From: Amorphus orientalis
GTDB lineage: Bacteria; Pseudomonadota; Alphaproteobacteria; Rhizobiales; Amorphaceae
DNA: 64,000 nt
Assembly: GCF_030814015.1 (NCBI RefSeq)
Contig: NZ_JAUSUL010000003.1
Location: forward strand, 62,001 to 126,000
Reading direction: 5' to 3'
Under the pieces are notes generated by a model. It was not told the origin of the DNA. It searched no databases and was given only the letters and a program-made list of their open reading frames with translations. A program made the translations under genes and the position numbers. Positions 50,871 to 59,745 of the stretch are shown here, piece by piece; position 1 is the first letter of the stretch, and each line of letters begins with the position of its first letter.

Positions 50871-52094
50871 ATGAACGCCCCTTTGCGCCAACCGATCGAA
50901 CCCGATGCCGCCGCAGGCGCCCTGATCGCCGATCAGGCGGCTCCTCTTGCGAAGAAGGCCCGACGCGCTCGCCCTGCCCGGCACGCGCCGGTCGAGACGC
51001 CGGCCGGTGACGCCCCGTTCGGGGGCCGGCTCGACAGCGACCGCCGGCGCTGCCGGGGCGCGGCCGTCAATCCGTCCGGACGCTTCGAGCCGACCGCGCT
51101 GGAGGCATTCGACGACGGCTGGGAAAGTCTTGGCGACCTGCCCGCCCTGAAGACGGACGTGCGGCTCGAAACGCCCCGGTCCGTGATCACGCGCAATGAG
51201 TCCCCCGATATCGGCTTCGATCGCTCGATCAACCCCTATCGCGGTTGCGAGCACGGCTGTGTCTACTGTTTCGCGCGGCCGAGCCACGCCTATCTGGGCC
51301 TCTCGCCCGGCCTCGATTTCGAGACCCGGCTGACGGCCAAGCCGGACGCTGCCGCCGTTCTCGAACGGGAACTCGCCAGTCCCCGCTATCAGCCGAAGAC
51401 CATCGCGCTCGGCACCAACACCGATCCCTATCAGCCCATCGAGAAGGAGCACCGGATCACGCGGTCGATCCTGGAGGTGCTGGAGCGGACCAACCACCCG
51501 GTGGGCATCGTCACCAAGTCGGCGATGGTGGTGCGCGACATCGACATCCTGCAGCGCATGGCGGAGAAGGGGCTCGCCAGGGTGGCGATCTCCATCACCA
51601 CCCTGGACCGCAAGCTCGCCCGCGCGATGGAGCCGCGCGCTGCCACGCCGGAGCGGCGGATCGCCGCCGTCGAGGCGCTGTCGGCCGCCGGCATCCCCAC
51701 CAGCGTCATGGTCGCGCCGATCATCCCGGCCCTCAACGACGGAGAGATCGAGACCATCCTGGAGCGGGCCGCCGCCGCCGGTGCCCGGGAGGCCGGGTAC
51801 GTGCTCCTCCGGTTGCCGCTGGAAGTCTCGGACGTCTTCAAGGACTGGCTGCTCCGGCACTATCCGGACCGGTACCGCCGGGTGCTGTCGATCATCCGGG
51901 AAATGCGGGGCGGCAAGGACTACGATTCGACCTTCGGCACCCGGATGAAGGGCGAAGGGCCGTATGCCTGGACCCTCGGACGCCGCTTCGAGCTGGCGGC
52001 CAAGCGCAACAAAATCAATGTCGAGCGCCAGCGGCTGCGGACCGATCTGTTCGTCAAACCCCTGGGAGACGGGCGCCAGCTGAGCCTGTTCTGA
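50871..52094 (+). CDS. SplB-like (PA0069 family) radical SAM protein
   Basis: 407 residues from the ATG at 50871, preceded by AGGAGAGG. About 85 residues of low-complexity sequence lead to a radical SAM core whose cluster motif is CEHGCVYCFARPSH, C-x3-C-x2-C, near 126-139, in the frame NPYRGCEHGC. Later boxes are IALGTNTDPYQPIEKEH, IVTKSAMVVRDIDIL and RVAISITTLDRKLARAMEPRAATPERR. The family belongs to the COG1533 group related to spore photoproduct lyase, which repairs thymine dimers. An SOS box upstream supports a role in DNA repair, though no substrate is proven for this subgroup. Confidence 0.9.
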   Translation: MNAPLRQPIEPDAAAGALIADQAAPLAKKARRARPARHAPVETPAGDAPFGGRLDSDRRRCRGAAVNPSGRFEPTALEAFDDGWESLGDLPALKTDVRLETPRSVITRNESPDIGFDRSINPYRGCEHGCVYCFARPSHAYLGLSPGLDFETRLTAKPDAAAVLERELASPRYQPKTIALGTNTDPYQPIEKEHRITRSILEVLERTNHPVGIVTKSAMVVRDIDILQRMAEKGLARVAISITTLDRKLARAMEPRAATPERRIAAVEALSAAGIPTSVMVAPIIPALNDGEIETILERAAAAGAREAGYVLLRLPLEVSDVFKDWLLRHYPDRYRRVLSIIREMRGGKDYDSTFGTRMKGEGPYAWTLGRRFELAAKRNKINVERQRLRTDLFVKPLGDGRQLSLF

Positions 52095-52155
52095 GACGGG
52101 ACGTCGCGGGAAAACCCGGCCGACCGGGTTCACCCACGCGCGCGGAACAGGCACG

Positions 52156-52905
52156 ATGGCGGTTCGATTCGCCGCCATCGTCCGGTCCGTGATGCCCGCA
52201 ATCACCCTGCCCTCGCCGAGCCTTTTTCCCGATCCTGCCTTCGACCGGTCCGTGCGCCGGCGCTGCGACGGGCCGGTGTGCGGCGTCGACGAGGCCGGCC
52301 GGGGGCCTTGGGCGGGTCCGGTGGTCGCAGCCGCCGTGACCCTGCCGCGCAACACCCGGATCAAGGGCATTGCCGATTCCAAGGTGCTCAGCGCCGAGGC
52401 GCGGACGGAGCTCTACGCGAAAATCATCGCCCGCGCCGACGTCTCCATCACGATCGCTTCGTCCCGGCGCATCGATGCCATGAACATCCGGGCCGCCTGT
52501 CTCTGGGCCATGGCCCGGGCCGTCGCAGGACTGGCCGAGCGCCCGCGCCTCGCCCTGGTCGACGGCCGCGACCTGCCGCCGGGCCTGTGCTGTGACGGCG
52601 AGGCCGTCATCGACGGCGATGCCCAGTCCACCGTGATCGCCGCTGCGTCGATCGTGGCCAAGGTGACCCGGGACCGGCTCATGCAGCAGCTGGCACTCTC
52701 CTTTCCCGACTACGGCTTCGAGCGGCACAAGGGCTACGGCACCAAGGCGCACCAGGCCGCGCTTGCCGCCCATGGCCCGACCATCCACCACCGCCGCTCA
52801 TTCCGCCCGGTCCGCGACCTCATCGAGGCGGCCGCAGCGCCTGCGTCTGGTGCCGCGTCCATCGAGATGACCGCAATTGAACCGGCCGTTTTCACCGGGT
52901 GTTAA
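52156..52905 (+). CDS. rnhB: Ribonuclease HII
   Basis: 249 residues. The first catalytic box GVDEAGRGPWAGPVVAAAV near 43 gives the Asp-Glu pair, KGIADSKVLS follows, LVDGRDLP supplies the third Asp and SIVAKVTRDRLM the fourth. The YGFERHKGYGTKAH segment is typical. It removes RNA primers and misincorporated ribonucleotides from DNA. The N-terminus is extended by about 12 residues relative to an ATG at 52192, which may be the true start. The 303 bases after it (52906-53208) contain no recognisable gene or site. Confidence 0.95.
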   Translation: MAVRFAAIVRSVMPAITLPSPSLFPDPAFDRSVRRRCDGPVCGVDEAGRGPWAGPVVAAAVTLPRNTRIKGIADSKVLSAEARTELYAKIIARADVSITIASSRRIDAMNIRAACLWAMARAVAGLAERPRLALVDGRDLPPGLCCDGEAVIDGDAQSTVIAAASIVAKVTRDRLMQQLALSFPDYGFERHKGYGTKAHQAALAAHGPTIHHRRSFRPVRDLIEAAAAPASGAASIEMTAIEPAVFTGC

Positions 52906-53208
52906 CCATACCGACCCGACAGTCTCGCGAGGCCACCGGTCCCGTTTCGGACCCGTTGCGTGTGCCGCCCGCATGTCCGTCGGAGTTCGTGTCAGATGCC
53001 TGCCTTGGGCCGAAAGTTTGGGAGCCCCCGTTTCAGGTCGCCGGAGCGCGCGCGGAACGGAGCGGACGATCCACAGGATATTCGCGACAAAAGCGCATCC
53101 GGTGCGCGCGAACGCGGTGACGGCTTGACCGGCGGCGGAAGGCGCGAGAAGGATTTCCGCGCTCACAACGTGCGCAAATGGCTCGCTGCGGGATCCCTTC
53201 AGGGGGAG

Positions 53209-55089
53209 ATGGCCAACATCGCAGCGACCGTCGACCGTCTCGTTTCGGCCCTCGACACGCGTGATTCCATGACTGCTTCGAATTCGCCATCTGACGCAGG
53301 CCGCCGGACCCCGGATGCAGGCAACGAGGCGCCGGTCGAGGACAATCTGGCGTTCGGGGACGATGCCGATTTCGGCGAGATCGCCCGGCGCATCGCCGAC
53401 TTCAGGCGCGCGCGCCCCGACCCTGTCGAGAGCCGCCACGAGGGTACCGCCCCCCCGCGCCGCGATCCTGGCGAGGCCGCCGCCGAGCGCACAAAGTCTG
53501 CGGGCGACCGCGCCCCGGGCTGGAACCTCAACTGGCGCAGCTATCTGGAAGACCGACAGAGCGCCGCAACGCCCGGGCGGGCGGCAGCCGACGACCGGCC
53601 GGCACCCGCGTCCGAGACGCGGCCATCCGAACCGGGTGCCCAGCCTGGCCAGTCCGCCGATACGCTTCTGCAGAACCGCCTCGCCGCCCTGAGGGCGCGC
53701 GCGTCCGGCACCGCCCGGACCGACGCACCGTCCGACGCAGCGCCCGAGGCGAACGCCCCAGCCTCCGGCACGGTCGCCGCCGCAGCCGCCCCGGCCGCCG
53801 AACCCACCGCCTCGGCGGAAGATCTGGCTCCGGCCGTCGCCTTCGCGAAGGCGCTTCTCAGCGAGACCGGACTGTCCGGCTGGCAGAGCGCGCCGGCCGC
53901 GCCGCCCGCGGGGCCCGAAACCCACGATCGGGTCCGATCCGAACCCGCCGCGCCGCAGCCGACGGAACCGGCTGCTTCCCATCCGGCCGCCGGATCTGCG
54001 ACCGCCGGTCCGGCGGACGCCAAAACCCCGGCACAGGACACGGCAGGCGCGCCCGGCCACGACTATGCCGCCTGGGCCGCCCTCGCCGTCCTGCAGAAGG
54101 AGCAGGAGAGCGCGCGGGAGGAACGATCCGCAAGTGCGGAACGGGCGGAGCGCGCCGAACAGCTCGCAGCCGAGACCGCCTCCCGGATCCAGGAGCTCGC
54201 GTCCCGGCTCGGCCGGATCGGCGAGATCGACCTGGCCGCCCGGTTCGATACGCTGGAGGCCCAGCTGGTCGAGCACGCCGCGGCGCAGGAACCGCTGGAC
54301 TTCGCTCCTCTCGCCGGCCACCTGGAGACCCTCGAACGCCGCTTCGACCGGATCGAGGATCGGCTCGAAGAGCAGCAGGACCTGTTGCCGCCCCCGGTGG
54401 ACCTGGCGCCCATGGCCGAACGGCTTCAGGGCCTCGACGAGCGGTTCGACCGGCTGGAGGACCAGATCGACCGGCAGGAGCCGGCGCCGCCCGTGGACCT
54501 GTCACCCGTTCTCGACCAGCTTCACGCCGTCGAACACCGCATCGCCGAGGTCGAACGCGCCGCCTCCGAACGCCACGACGCCGTCTGCGAGCTTCTCTCC
54601 ACGCTCTTGGACCGGATGAACGCGATGACCGATCCGACCGGCCGGCTGGACGAGCTGGCGGCGGATGTGGACGCCCTGGTCCGCCACGCCAACGCCCACG
54701 AGACCAACCTGCAGTCGCTCTCCATCCTCGCCGATGCGTTCGACCGGCTCGAAAGCCGCCTCTCCGACCGCCAGGAACCCGCCTCTTCCGCCACGTTGCC
54801 AGCAACGCCTGAACCGGCCTCGGGCCGGACCGGTGCCCGCAGGATCGCGCCGCAGGCCGACCCGGCCGATCCGGAAGAGTTCCTGCGCACCGTCAGCACC
54901 GCCCCGGCCCATCGGCAGCCCGCTCCGCGGGTGGAGTCCAGCGACGTTGGCCAGCGCTGGGTGCGCACAGGCCTGCAGTCGCTGAGCGCCGGTCAGGGCG
55001 CCACCCAGGGTCGGGCAATGTCGGACCGGGAAGCGATCCTCGCCCGGTACCGGCGGCAGGCAAAGGCTTTCGGCGACGCCGGCGAATAG
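53209..55089 (+). CDS. Hypothetical coiled-coil protein with internal repeats
   Basis: 626 residues if it starts at the ATG 53209; the frame is open to 52960, and another ATG is at 53269. The first 270 residues are Ala/Pro/Asp-rich and look disordered. From about 360 a coiled-coil (ERSASAERAERAEQLAAETASRIQELASRLGRI) precedes three repeats of about 40 residues, each of the form (D/P)xAP(L/M)xxxLxxLExRFDRIEDRLE. The tail contains REAILARYRRQAKAFG. There is no signal peptide or membrane helix. A cytosolic scaffold or polarity-type protein is conceivable. I recognise no family. Confidence 0.7.
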   Translation: MANIAATVDRLVSALDTRDSMTASNSPSDAGRRTPDAGNEAPVEDNLAFGDDADFGEIARRIADFRRARPDPVESRHEGTAPPRRDPGEAAAERTKSAGDRAPGWNLNWRSYLEDRQSAATPGRAAADDRPAPASETRPSEPGAQPGQSADTLLQNRLAALRARASGTARTDAPSDAAPEANAPASGTVAAAAAPAAEPTASAEDLAPAVAFAKALLSETGLSGWQSAPAAPPAGPETHDRVRSEPAAPQPTEPAASHPAAGSATAGPADAKTPAQDTAGAPGHDYAAWAALAVLQKEQESAREERSASAERAERAEQLAAETASRIQELASRLGRIGEIDLAARFDTLEAQLVEHAAAQEPLDFAPLAGHLETLERRFDRIEDRLEEQQDLLPPPVDLAPMAERLQGLDERFDRLEDQIDRQEPAPPVDLSPVLDQLHAVEHRIAEVERAASERHDAVCELLSTLLDRMNAMTDPTGRLDELAADVDALVRHANAHETNLQSLSILADAFDRLESRLSDRQEPASSATLPATPEPASGRTGARRIAPQADPADPEEFLRTVSTAPAHRQPAPRVESSDVGQRWVRTGLQSLSAGQGATQGRAMSDREAILARYRRQAKAFGDAGE

Positions 55090-55231
55090 CCGCGCGCGCC
55101 GGCCCAAGGTTCGCTGGCCCGGGAGGGCGCGGCATTGACAAGGTGCGCCGCACCATCGCTTAACTGCTGAGCGGCGCGCCGAACTCGGCGTGTCCGGACC
55201 TGTCCCCGGCACCCCCAGCCCTGCGAAGTCC

Positions 55232-56173
55232 ATGGAGATCTACCTCCCCATCGCAGAACTACCGGTGAACGTGTTCACCGTGTTCGGCATGGGCGCTGCG
55301 GTCGGCTTCATTTCGGGCCTGTTCGGCGTCGGCGGCGGGTTCCTGCTGACGCCGCTGCTCATCTTCTCCGGTATTCCGCATCCCGTCGCGGTCGCCACCG
55401 TCACCCCCCAGATCGTCGCGTCCTCCGCCTCCGGCGCCCTGTCCTACTGGCGAAGACGGCTGATCGACGTGAAGCTGGCGGCCTTTCTTTTCATGGCCGG
55501 CGCGGTCGGGGCCACGATCGGCGCCTGGCTGTTCGCCTTCCTGGAACGGCTGGGTCAGCTCGATCTCGTGATCAGCCTGTCCTACACGGTGTTCCTCGGC
55601 TCCATCGGCACCTTGATGCTCACGGAGGCCGTCGGTGCCATCCTGCGCGATCGCAAGGCCCGGAAATCGGGACGCAAACCGCCGGCCGCACGCCGGTCGG
55701 GCCAGCACAACTGGATCCACCGGCTGCCGTTCAAAGTCCGGTTCCGCCAGTCGCGGCTCTACATCAGCGTCATCCCCGTATTCGTGATCGGCGGACTGAT
55801 CGGGTTTCTGGGAACCCTCCTGGGCATCGGCGGCGGGTTCATCATGGTTCCGGCGCTTATCTATCTCCTCCGCGTGCCGACCAACGTGGTGATCGGCACC
55901 TCGCTCCTTCAGATCCTCGGCACGATGGCGATCGCCACGCTGCTGCATTCGGTCAACACCAAGACCGTCGACGTGGTGCTGGCGCTGATCCTCATGGTGG
56001 GCGGCGTCATCGGCGCCCAGTTCGGCGCCTCGTTCGGGCTCAAGCTCAGGGGCGAGCACCTGAGGGCCCTTCTCGGTCTGCTGGTCCTGGGCGTGGGCGT
56101 GCGCTTCCTGGTGAACCTGATGGTGGAGCCGGATCATCTGTTCACGCTCACGATCCTGGCAGGAGGAGGCTGA
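55232..56173 (+). CDS. TauE/SafE-family sulfite/anion exporter
   Basis: 313 residues from the ATG at 55232. Eight or nine membrane helices are built as two halves, each with a glycine-rich family motif: GFISGLFGVGGGFLLTPLLIFSGI near 24 and GFLGTLLGIGGGFIMVPALIYLL near 191. The loop between (RDRKARKSGRKPPAARRSGQHNWIHRLPFKVRF) is basic. The family exports sulfite, sulfoacetate or related anions. The next gene, TIGR02186, starts five bases after its stop, a conserved pairing in Rhizobiales. Confidence 0.9.
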   Translation: MEIYLPIAELPVNVFTVFGMGAAVGFISGLFGVGGGFLLTPLLIFSGIPHPVAVATVTPQIVASSASGALSYWRRRLIDVKLAAFLFMAGAVGATIGAWLFAFLERLGQLDLVISLSYTVFLGSIGTLMLTEAVGAILRDRKARKSGRKPPAARRSGQHNWIHRLPFKVRFRQSRLYISVIPVFVIGGLIGFLGTLLGIGGGFIMVPALIYLLRVPTNVVIGTSLLQILGTMAIATLLHSVNTKTVDVVLALILMVGGVIGAQFGASFGLKLRGEHLRALLGLLVLGVGVRFLVNLMVEPDHLFTLTILAGGG

Positions 56174-56177
56174 CGCG

Positions 56178-56987
56178 ATGTCTCCCGCCGGCCTCAGCCA
56201 GCGCGACACGGAGCTGCCCCGTCGCCTCGTTTTCCTCGTCCTCGTCGCGGCGATGGTTCTGGCCGGCGTCCGCACCGCGGCGGCCGAACGGGTGGTCGCC
56301 AGCCTGTCGGCGCCACGCGTGGAAATCACGTCGAATTTCGGCGGCGCGGAGATCAGCCTCTTCGGCGTGGTCGAACGGGACGGGCAGACCATCGCCCGGC
56401 GCGGCGGCTATCAGGTCATCGTGACCATCGCCGGCCCGGCGGAAGACATCATGATCCGGGAAACGGAACGCTTTGCCGGCATCTGGATTTCCGGCGACGC
56501 CCAGCGTTTCCCGGACGTGCCGTCCTTCTACGCCGTACAGTCGACAGGACCGATCGACGAGATCGTGCCCAGCCTGATCGCCCGCCGCCTGAAACTCGGC
56601 CTGCTCTATGTGGGCCACACCGGCCAGCCGCGCGGCAGCCTGGGCGCGCGCGAGCCGTTCCGCGAGGCGCTGGTCAACCTGAAGCGCGAGCAAGGCCTCT
56701 ATCTCGAACAGGAAGGGGCGGTCCAGTTCATGACCGACAGCTTCTTCCGCAGCACCGTCGACTTTCCCGCAGGCGTACCGGACGGGCTCTATACGGTGGA
56801 GGTGCACCTGTTCGCAGACGAGGCCCATCTCGGCACCACGAAGCTCGAGCTTCTGGTCGCCAAGATCGGCTTTGAGCAGCGCATGTTCGAGTTCGCCCAG
56901 GACGATCCGTGGCTCTACGGCCTTTTCGTTGTCGCGCTGGCGATCTTCACCGGCTGGCTCGGTGGCGTCGTGTTCAGACGCGACTGA
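56178..56987 (+). CDS. TIGR02186 family membrane-anchored protein
   Basis: 269 residues. A signal segment (LVFLVLVAAMVLAGVRTAAA) is followed by an extracytoplasmic domain with VEITSNFGGAEISLFGVVERD, VIVTIAGPAEDIMIRETERFAGIWIS and FRSTVDFPAGVPDGLYTVEVHLFAD, then one C-terminal helix (LYGLFVVALAIFTGWLGGVVF). This layout is that of the TIGR02186 family, found almost only in Rhizobiales-type bacteria beside TauE/SafE transporters. The biochemical role is unknown; a periplasmic partner of the transporter is likely. It starts five bases after the transporter stop. Confidence 0.88.
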   Translation: MSPAGLSQRDTELPRRLVFLVLVAAMVLAGVRTAAAERVVASLSAPRVEITSNFGGAEISLFGVVERDGQTIARRGGYQVIVTIAGPAEDIMIRETERFAGIWISGDAQRFPDVPSFYAVQSTGPIDEIVPSLIARRLKLGLLYVGHTGQPRGSLGAREPFREALVNLKREQGLYLEQEGAVQFMTDSFFRSTVDFPAGVPDGLYTVEVHLFADEAHLGTTKLELLVAKIGFEQRMFEFAQDDPWLYGLFVVALAIFTGWLGGVVFRRD

Positions 56988-56995
56988 GCAATGCC

Positions 56996-57036
56996 GCTCG
57001 TTCGGACGGATTCTGTTTGAACGGGAGATGCTCTAG
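56996..57036 (-). repeat. Dispersed intergenic repeat, copy B
   Basis: On the reverse strand it reads CTAGAGCATCTCCCGTTCAA and ends GTCCGAACG, giving CGTTC/GAACG arms. It agrees with copy A at 22293 in about 30 of 38 bases. It lies just after the TIGR02186 stop and before the DUF3429 gene. Confidence 0.6.
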
Positions 57037-57094
57037 GGTGCCCTCGGCAGGACCCGCCCCGGGGCTGCAACCCACCATTCGAGGGAGAGCGCAC

Positions 57095-57559
57095 ATGGCA
57101 ACCGCTTCCGGACCGTCGACGCGGGGAGTTCCACATCTGGCCCGCACGATTTCACTTGTCGGCGCGATTCCGTTCGCCGCAGGCGCCGCGCTTCTGTGGA
57201 TCGGCGCGATCGGCGGCCTGACCGGCGAGTTCGTGTCCGTCGCCCTGAAGGGGTATTCCGCCGTCATACTGTCGTTTCTGGGCGGCGTTCACTGGGGGCT
57301 CGCGCTGTCCGCCGCCGATCCGGGAGCACGCAACCGGGAGCTGCTCTTCTCCATCGTGCCCGCGCTGGTGGGGTGGGTCGCGATCCTGTTCGTGCCCAAG
57401 GTAGCCCTGATGGTGCTCGCGATCGCCTTCCTGCTGCAGGGGCTTTTCGACACCTGGATCGCGCTGAAGGATCACGCGCCGGGCTGGTATGCCCGCCTGC
57501 GGGCGGAGCTGACCGCCATCGTCTGCGTGCTGCTGCTGATCGCCTGGGCGGCAATCTGA
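57095..57559 (+). CDS. DUF3429 family membrane protein
   Basis: 154 residues from the ATG at 57095, with GAGGGAGAG eight bases upstream. Five membrane helices are seen. The family box is YSAVILSFLGGVHWGLALS near 52-70, and KDHAPGWYARLRAELTAIVCVLLLIAW closes the protein. DUF3429 proteins are small inner-membrane proteins of unknown role; some relate to the human TMEM69. It is rightward, and the leftward candidate sRNA ends 32 bases after its stop. Confidence 0.85.
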   Translation: MATASGPSTRGVPHLARTISLVGAIPFAAGAALLWIGAIGGLTGEFVSVALKGYSAVILSFLGGVHWGLALSAADPGARNRELLFSIVPALVGWVAILFVPKVALMVLAIAFLLQGLFDTWIALKDHAPGWYARLRAELTAIVCVLLLIAWAAI

Positions 57560-57590
57560 CGCTTTTGCGAGCCGGCGGAGGGACGGAAGG

Positions 57591-57742
57591 CAAAAAAAGA
57601 GGCGGCGCTCCCGAAGGAGCAGCCGCCTATTAAGTTAGACAATCTCGGAAAGACCAGCTCTCCGGATCGTCCACCTTCCAGAGGGGAACAGCTGCCTTCA
57701 TCAACGAAACGCAGGGAGGAAACGCGCTTCGTGTCATCCATC
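57591..57742 (-). ncRNA. Candidate trans-acting sRNA with anti-Shine-Dalgarno loop
   Basis: Three hairpins can be drawn on the minus strand. The first has arms ACGAAGCGC (57732-57724) and GCGTTTCGT (57712-57704), and its 11-base loop displays TTTCCTCCCT (57722-57713), complementary to ribosome-binding sites. The second joins CAGCT...CTCTGG with CCGGAG...AGCTG (57694-57655). The third is a Rho-independent terminator: stem GGCGGC(T)GCTCC/GGAGCGCCGCC, then TC and seven T (57598-57592). TTTCCTCCCT is, as I recall, the invariant motif of the alphaproteobacterial MmgR/alpha-r8 sRNA family that controls storage-granule proteins. The start of the transcript is not fixed. The remaining part of the gap 57560-58008 shows nothing else. 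Confidence 0.65.
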
Positions 57743-58008
57743 AGCTGAGTGGAATTTGGACTTTTCGCGCTGCACAAACAAGGAGCACCAGTGCATGCCT
57801 GTCATGCAATCCATGCATCGGCATTGATCATGCCGGGGGCCGATACCGCTTTCGTTCACCTCTCATCGATCGATCGTCCCGGCTGGGGGCAGCACCGGGA
57901 GCCGTATCTTGCCCGCATGGACGGAAGCCGGGCAGTCACACCACCCAGGCTTCAATCCCTTGAGCAGGTTCCTTCGTCCGGCTCCGTCGGCCGCGTCAGG
58001 AACACGCG

Positions 58009-59307
58009 CTAGCGTGGCAGCGGGCGGTCCTTCGATTCCCGCATGGTAAGCAGCGTGGCGAAGGCAATCACGGCCGCGGCCATGGCATAGAAGGCGGGCG
58101 CCATGTGGGTGCCGCTGAGGCTGATCAGATAGGTGACCACCATCGGCGCGGTTCCGCCGAAGAGCGCGAGCGGAATGTTGAAGGCGACCGAATAGGCCGT
58201 CACGCGCACGTGCCGCGGGAACTGCTCGGTCATGGTCGTCGGCAGCGGGCCGGTGAAGCAGCCCATGAGCACGGCGAAGCCGAGCTGGCCGAGCAGGATC
58301 AGACCGAACGACTTCGACGCCAGAAGCACGAACAGCGGATAGGAAAACAGGATCATTCCCGCAGCACCCGCCAGCATCACCGGCTTGCGGCCGAACCGGT
58401 CCGACAGGGCGCCGAAGAACGGCACCAGCACGATCAGGAACGCGATCACGATGGTGTTGATGTCGAGGGCGGTGCCCTCCTTCACATCGTCGAAATCCAC
58501 GATGAACGTGGTGAGATAGACGAAGGCGATATAGAAGCCGACCCCATTGAGGACGTTCACCCCCACCACGTGAAGCATGCTGCGCCAGTGATGGCGCACG
58601 GCGTCCACGATCGGGAATTCCGGTTCGCCCTTTTCGTCGAGTTCGGCGCCCTCGTGGGGATCGGACCATTCGACCTCGGCTTCTTCCAGGTGGCTGCGGA
58701 AGTAGATGCCGGCCACGCCCAGCACCAGTCCGAACAGGAACGGCACCCGCCACCCCCAGCTCCCCACGTCCGTATCCGGGACGACCGCCGTGACGATCGC
58801 GCCGGCAGCCGAGCCCAGGAGAATGCCCGCATTCGCGCCCACCAGGCCGAACGAGCCGGAGAGGCCGCGCCGGTCCTGGGGACCGTTCTCCACGAGATAG
58901 GTCACGGAGCCGGTGTACTCGCCGCCGACCGACAGCCCCTGGACCAGGCGCAGGAACGTCAGCAGCAGCGGCGCGGCCAGGCCGATCTGCTCGTAGGTCG
59001 GCAGGAAGGCGATCAGCGTGGTCGGGATCGCCATCATCGCGACCGACAGGGTGAGCGCCAGCTTGCGCCCCAGCTTGTCGGCGATGTGACCGATCACCAG
59101 CCCGCCGAAGGGACGCATGAGGAAGCCTGCCGCGAAAACCCCGAACGTCGCGATCAGCGCCGCCGTGGGATCGCCGGAGGGAAAGAACTGCTTCGCGATG
59201 ATCGTGGCGAAGTAGCCGTAGATCGCGTAGTCGTACCACTCCAGCGTGTTGCCGATGGCACCCGCGACCGTCTTCCGCGACCAGTGTGCGAACAGCGATG
59301 ATGACAT
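58009..59307 (-). CDS. MFS transporter, metabolite:H+ symporter (MHS/ProP-like) family
   Basis: 432 residues from the ATG at 59307, with AAGGGGGG as ribosome site; the longer frame to 59433 is not needed. Twelve membrane helices. The MHS signatures are present: GAIGNTLEWYDYAIYGYFATIIAKQFFPSGDP at the start, FLMRPFGGLVIGHIADKLGRKLAL for loop 2-3, RLVQGLSVGGEYTGSVTYLVE in helix 4 to 5 and GALSDRFGRKPVML for loop 8-9. The family takes up proline, betaine, citrate, 2-oxoglutarate or aromatic acids with protons. The large central loop is acidic (EEAEVEWSDPHEGAELDEKGEPEF). Substrate unknown. Confidence 0.92.
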   Translation of the reverse strand: MSSSLFAHWSRKTVAGAIGNTLEWYDYAIYGYFATIIAKQFFPSGDPTAALIATFGVFAAGFLMRPFGGLVIGHIADKLGRKLALTLSVAMMAIPTTLIAFLPTYEQIGLAAPLLLTFLRLVQGLSVGGEYTGSVTYLVENGPQDRRGLSGSFGLVGANAGILLGSAAGAIVTAVVPDTDVGSWGWRVPFLFGLVLGVAGIYFRSHLEEAEVEWSDPHEGAELDEKGEPEFPIVDAVRHHWRSMLHVVGVNVLNGVGFYIAFVYLTTFIVDFDDVKEGTALDINTIVIAFLIVLVPFFGALSDRFGRKPVMLAGAAGMILFSYPLFVLLASKSFGLILLGQLGFAVLMGCFTGPLPTTMTEQFPRHVRVTAYSVAFNIPLALFGGTAPMVVTYLISLSGTHMAPAFYAMAAAVIAFATLLTMRESKDRPLPR

Positions 59308-59612
59308 GCCCGCCCCCCTTTCGTTCGTGGAAGGGGTCAGGCTAAGGACCGGATGGCCATGGGGCAACCGAAGCCCCCGGGATTCCCGGGGCGCGGATTT
59401 CTCTGCGGCCCGGACCTGCGAAGCCTGTTGCACTTCCCGGCCGATTTAAGTAAGGCATTGACAGCCGACAGATAACCTGTCGCGCATTGGGTGAAGTGAC
59501 TCGGGAATACCGCCGTGCCCGTCGAGCAGACGATTCAGCTCCGGAATGCACAGTCCACGGACGCCGCCGGCGCCCGCACCCTTCTTCTCGGCCGTCTCCT
59601 CCTCCTTATCTG

Positions 59613-59653
59613 CCCCTGAGCGCTGGCGGCCCGTCCGGGCAGGCTCTCAGGGG
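59613..59653 (+). promoter_or_regulatory. Stem-loop in the leuA upstream region
   Basis: CCCCTGAG (59613-59620) pairs perfectly with CTCAGGGG (59646-59653); the interior GCCCG/CGGGC forms a second small hairpin. It lies 93 bases before leuA with no T-run and no Leu-rich leader frame, so an attenuator is not shown. A TTGACA at 59458-59463 is the only promoter-like hexamer seen in the 438-base gap 59308-59745; it has no -10 at normal distance. Confidence 0.35.
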
Positions 59654-59745
59654 ACGACTGACGACGAGGCGAACCCACGCGACCCTCGGCAAAGCTGCAT
59701 ATGCGATAGAAATGCGCGGGCCGAGCTTGAGAAGGACGAGACCAG

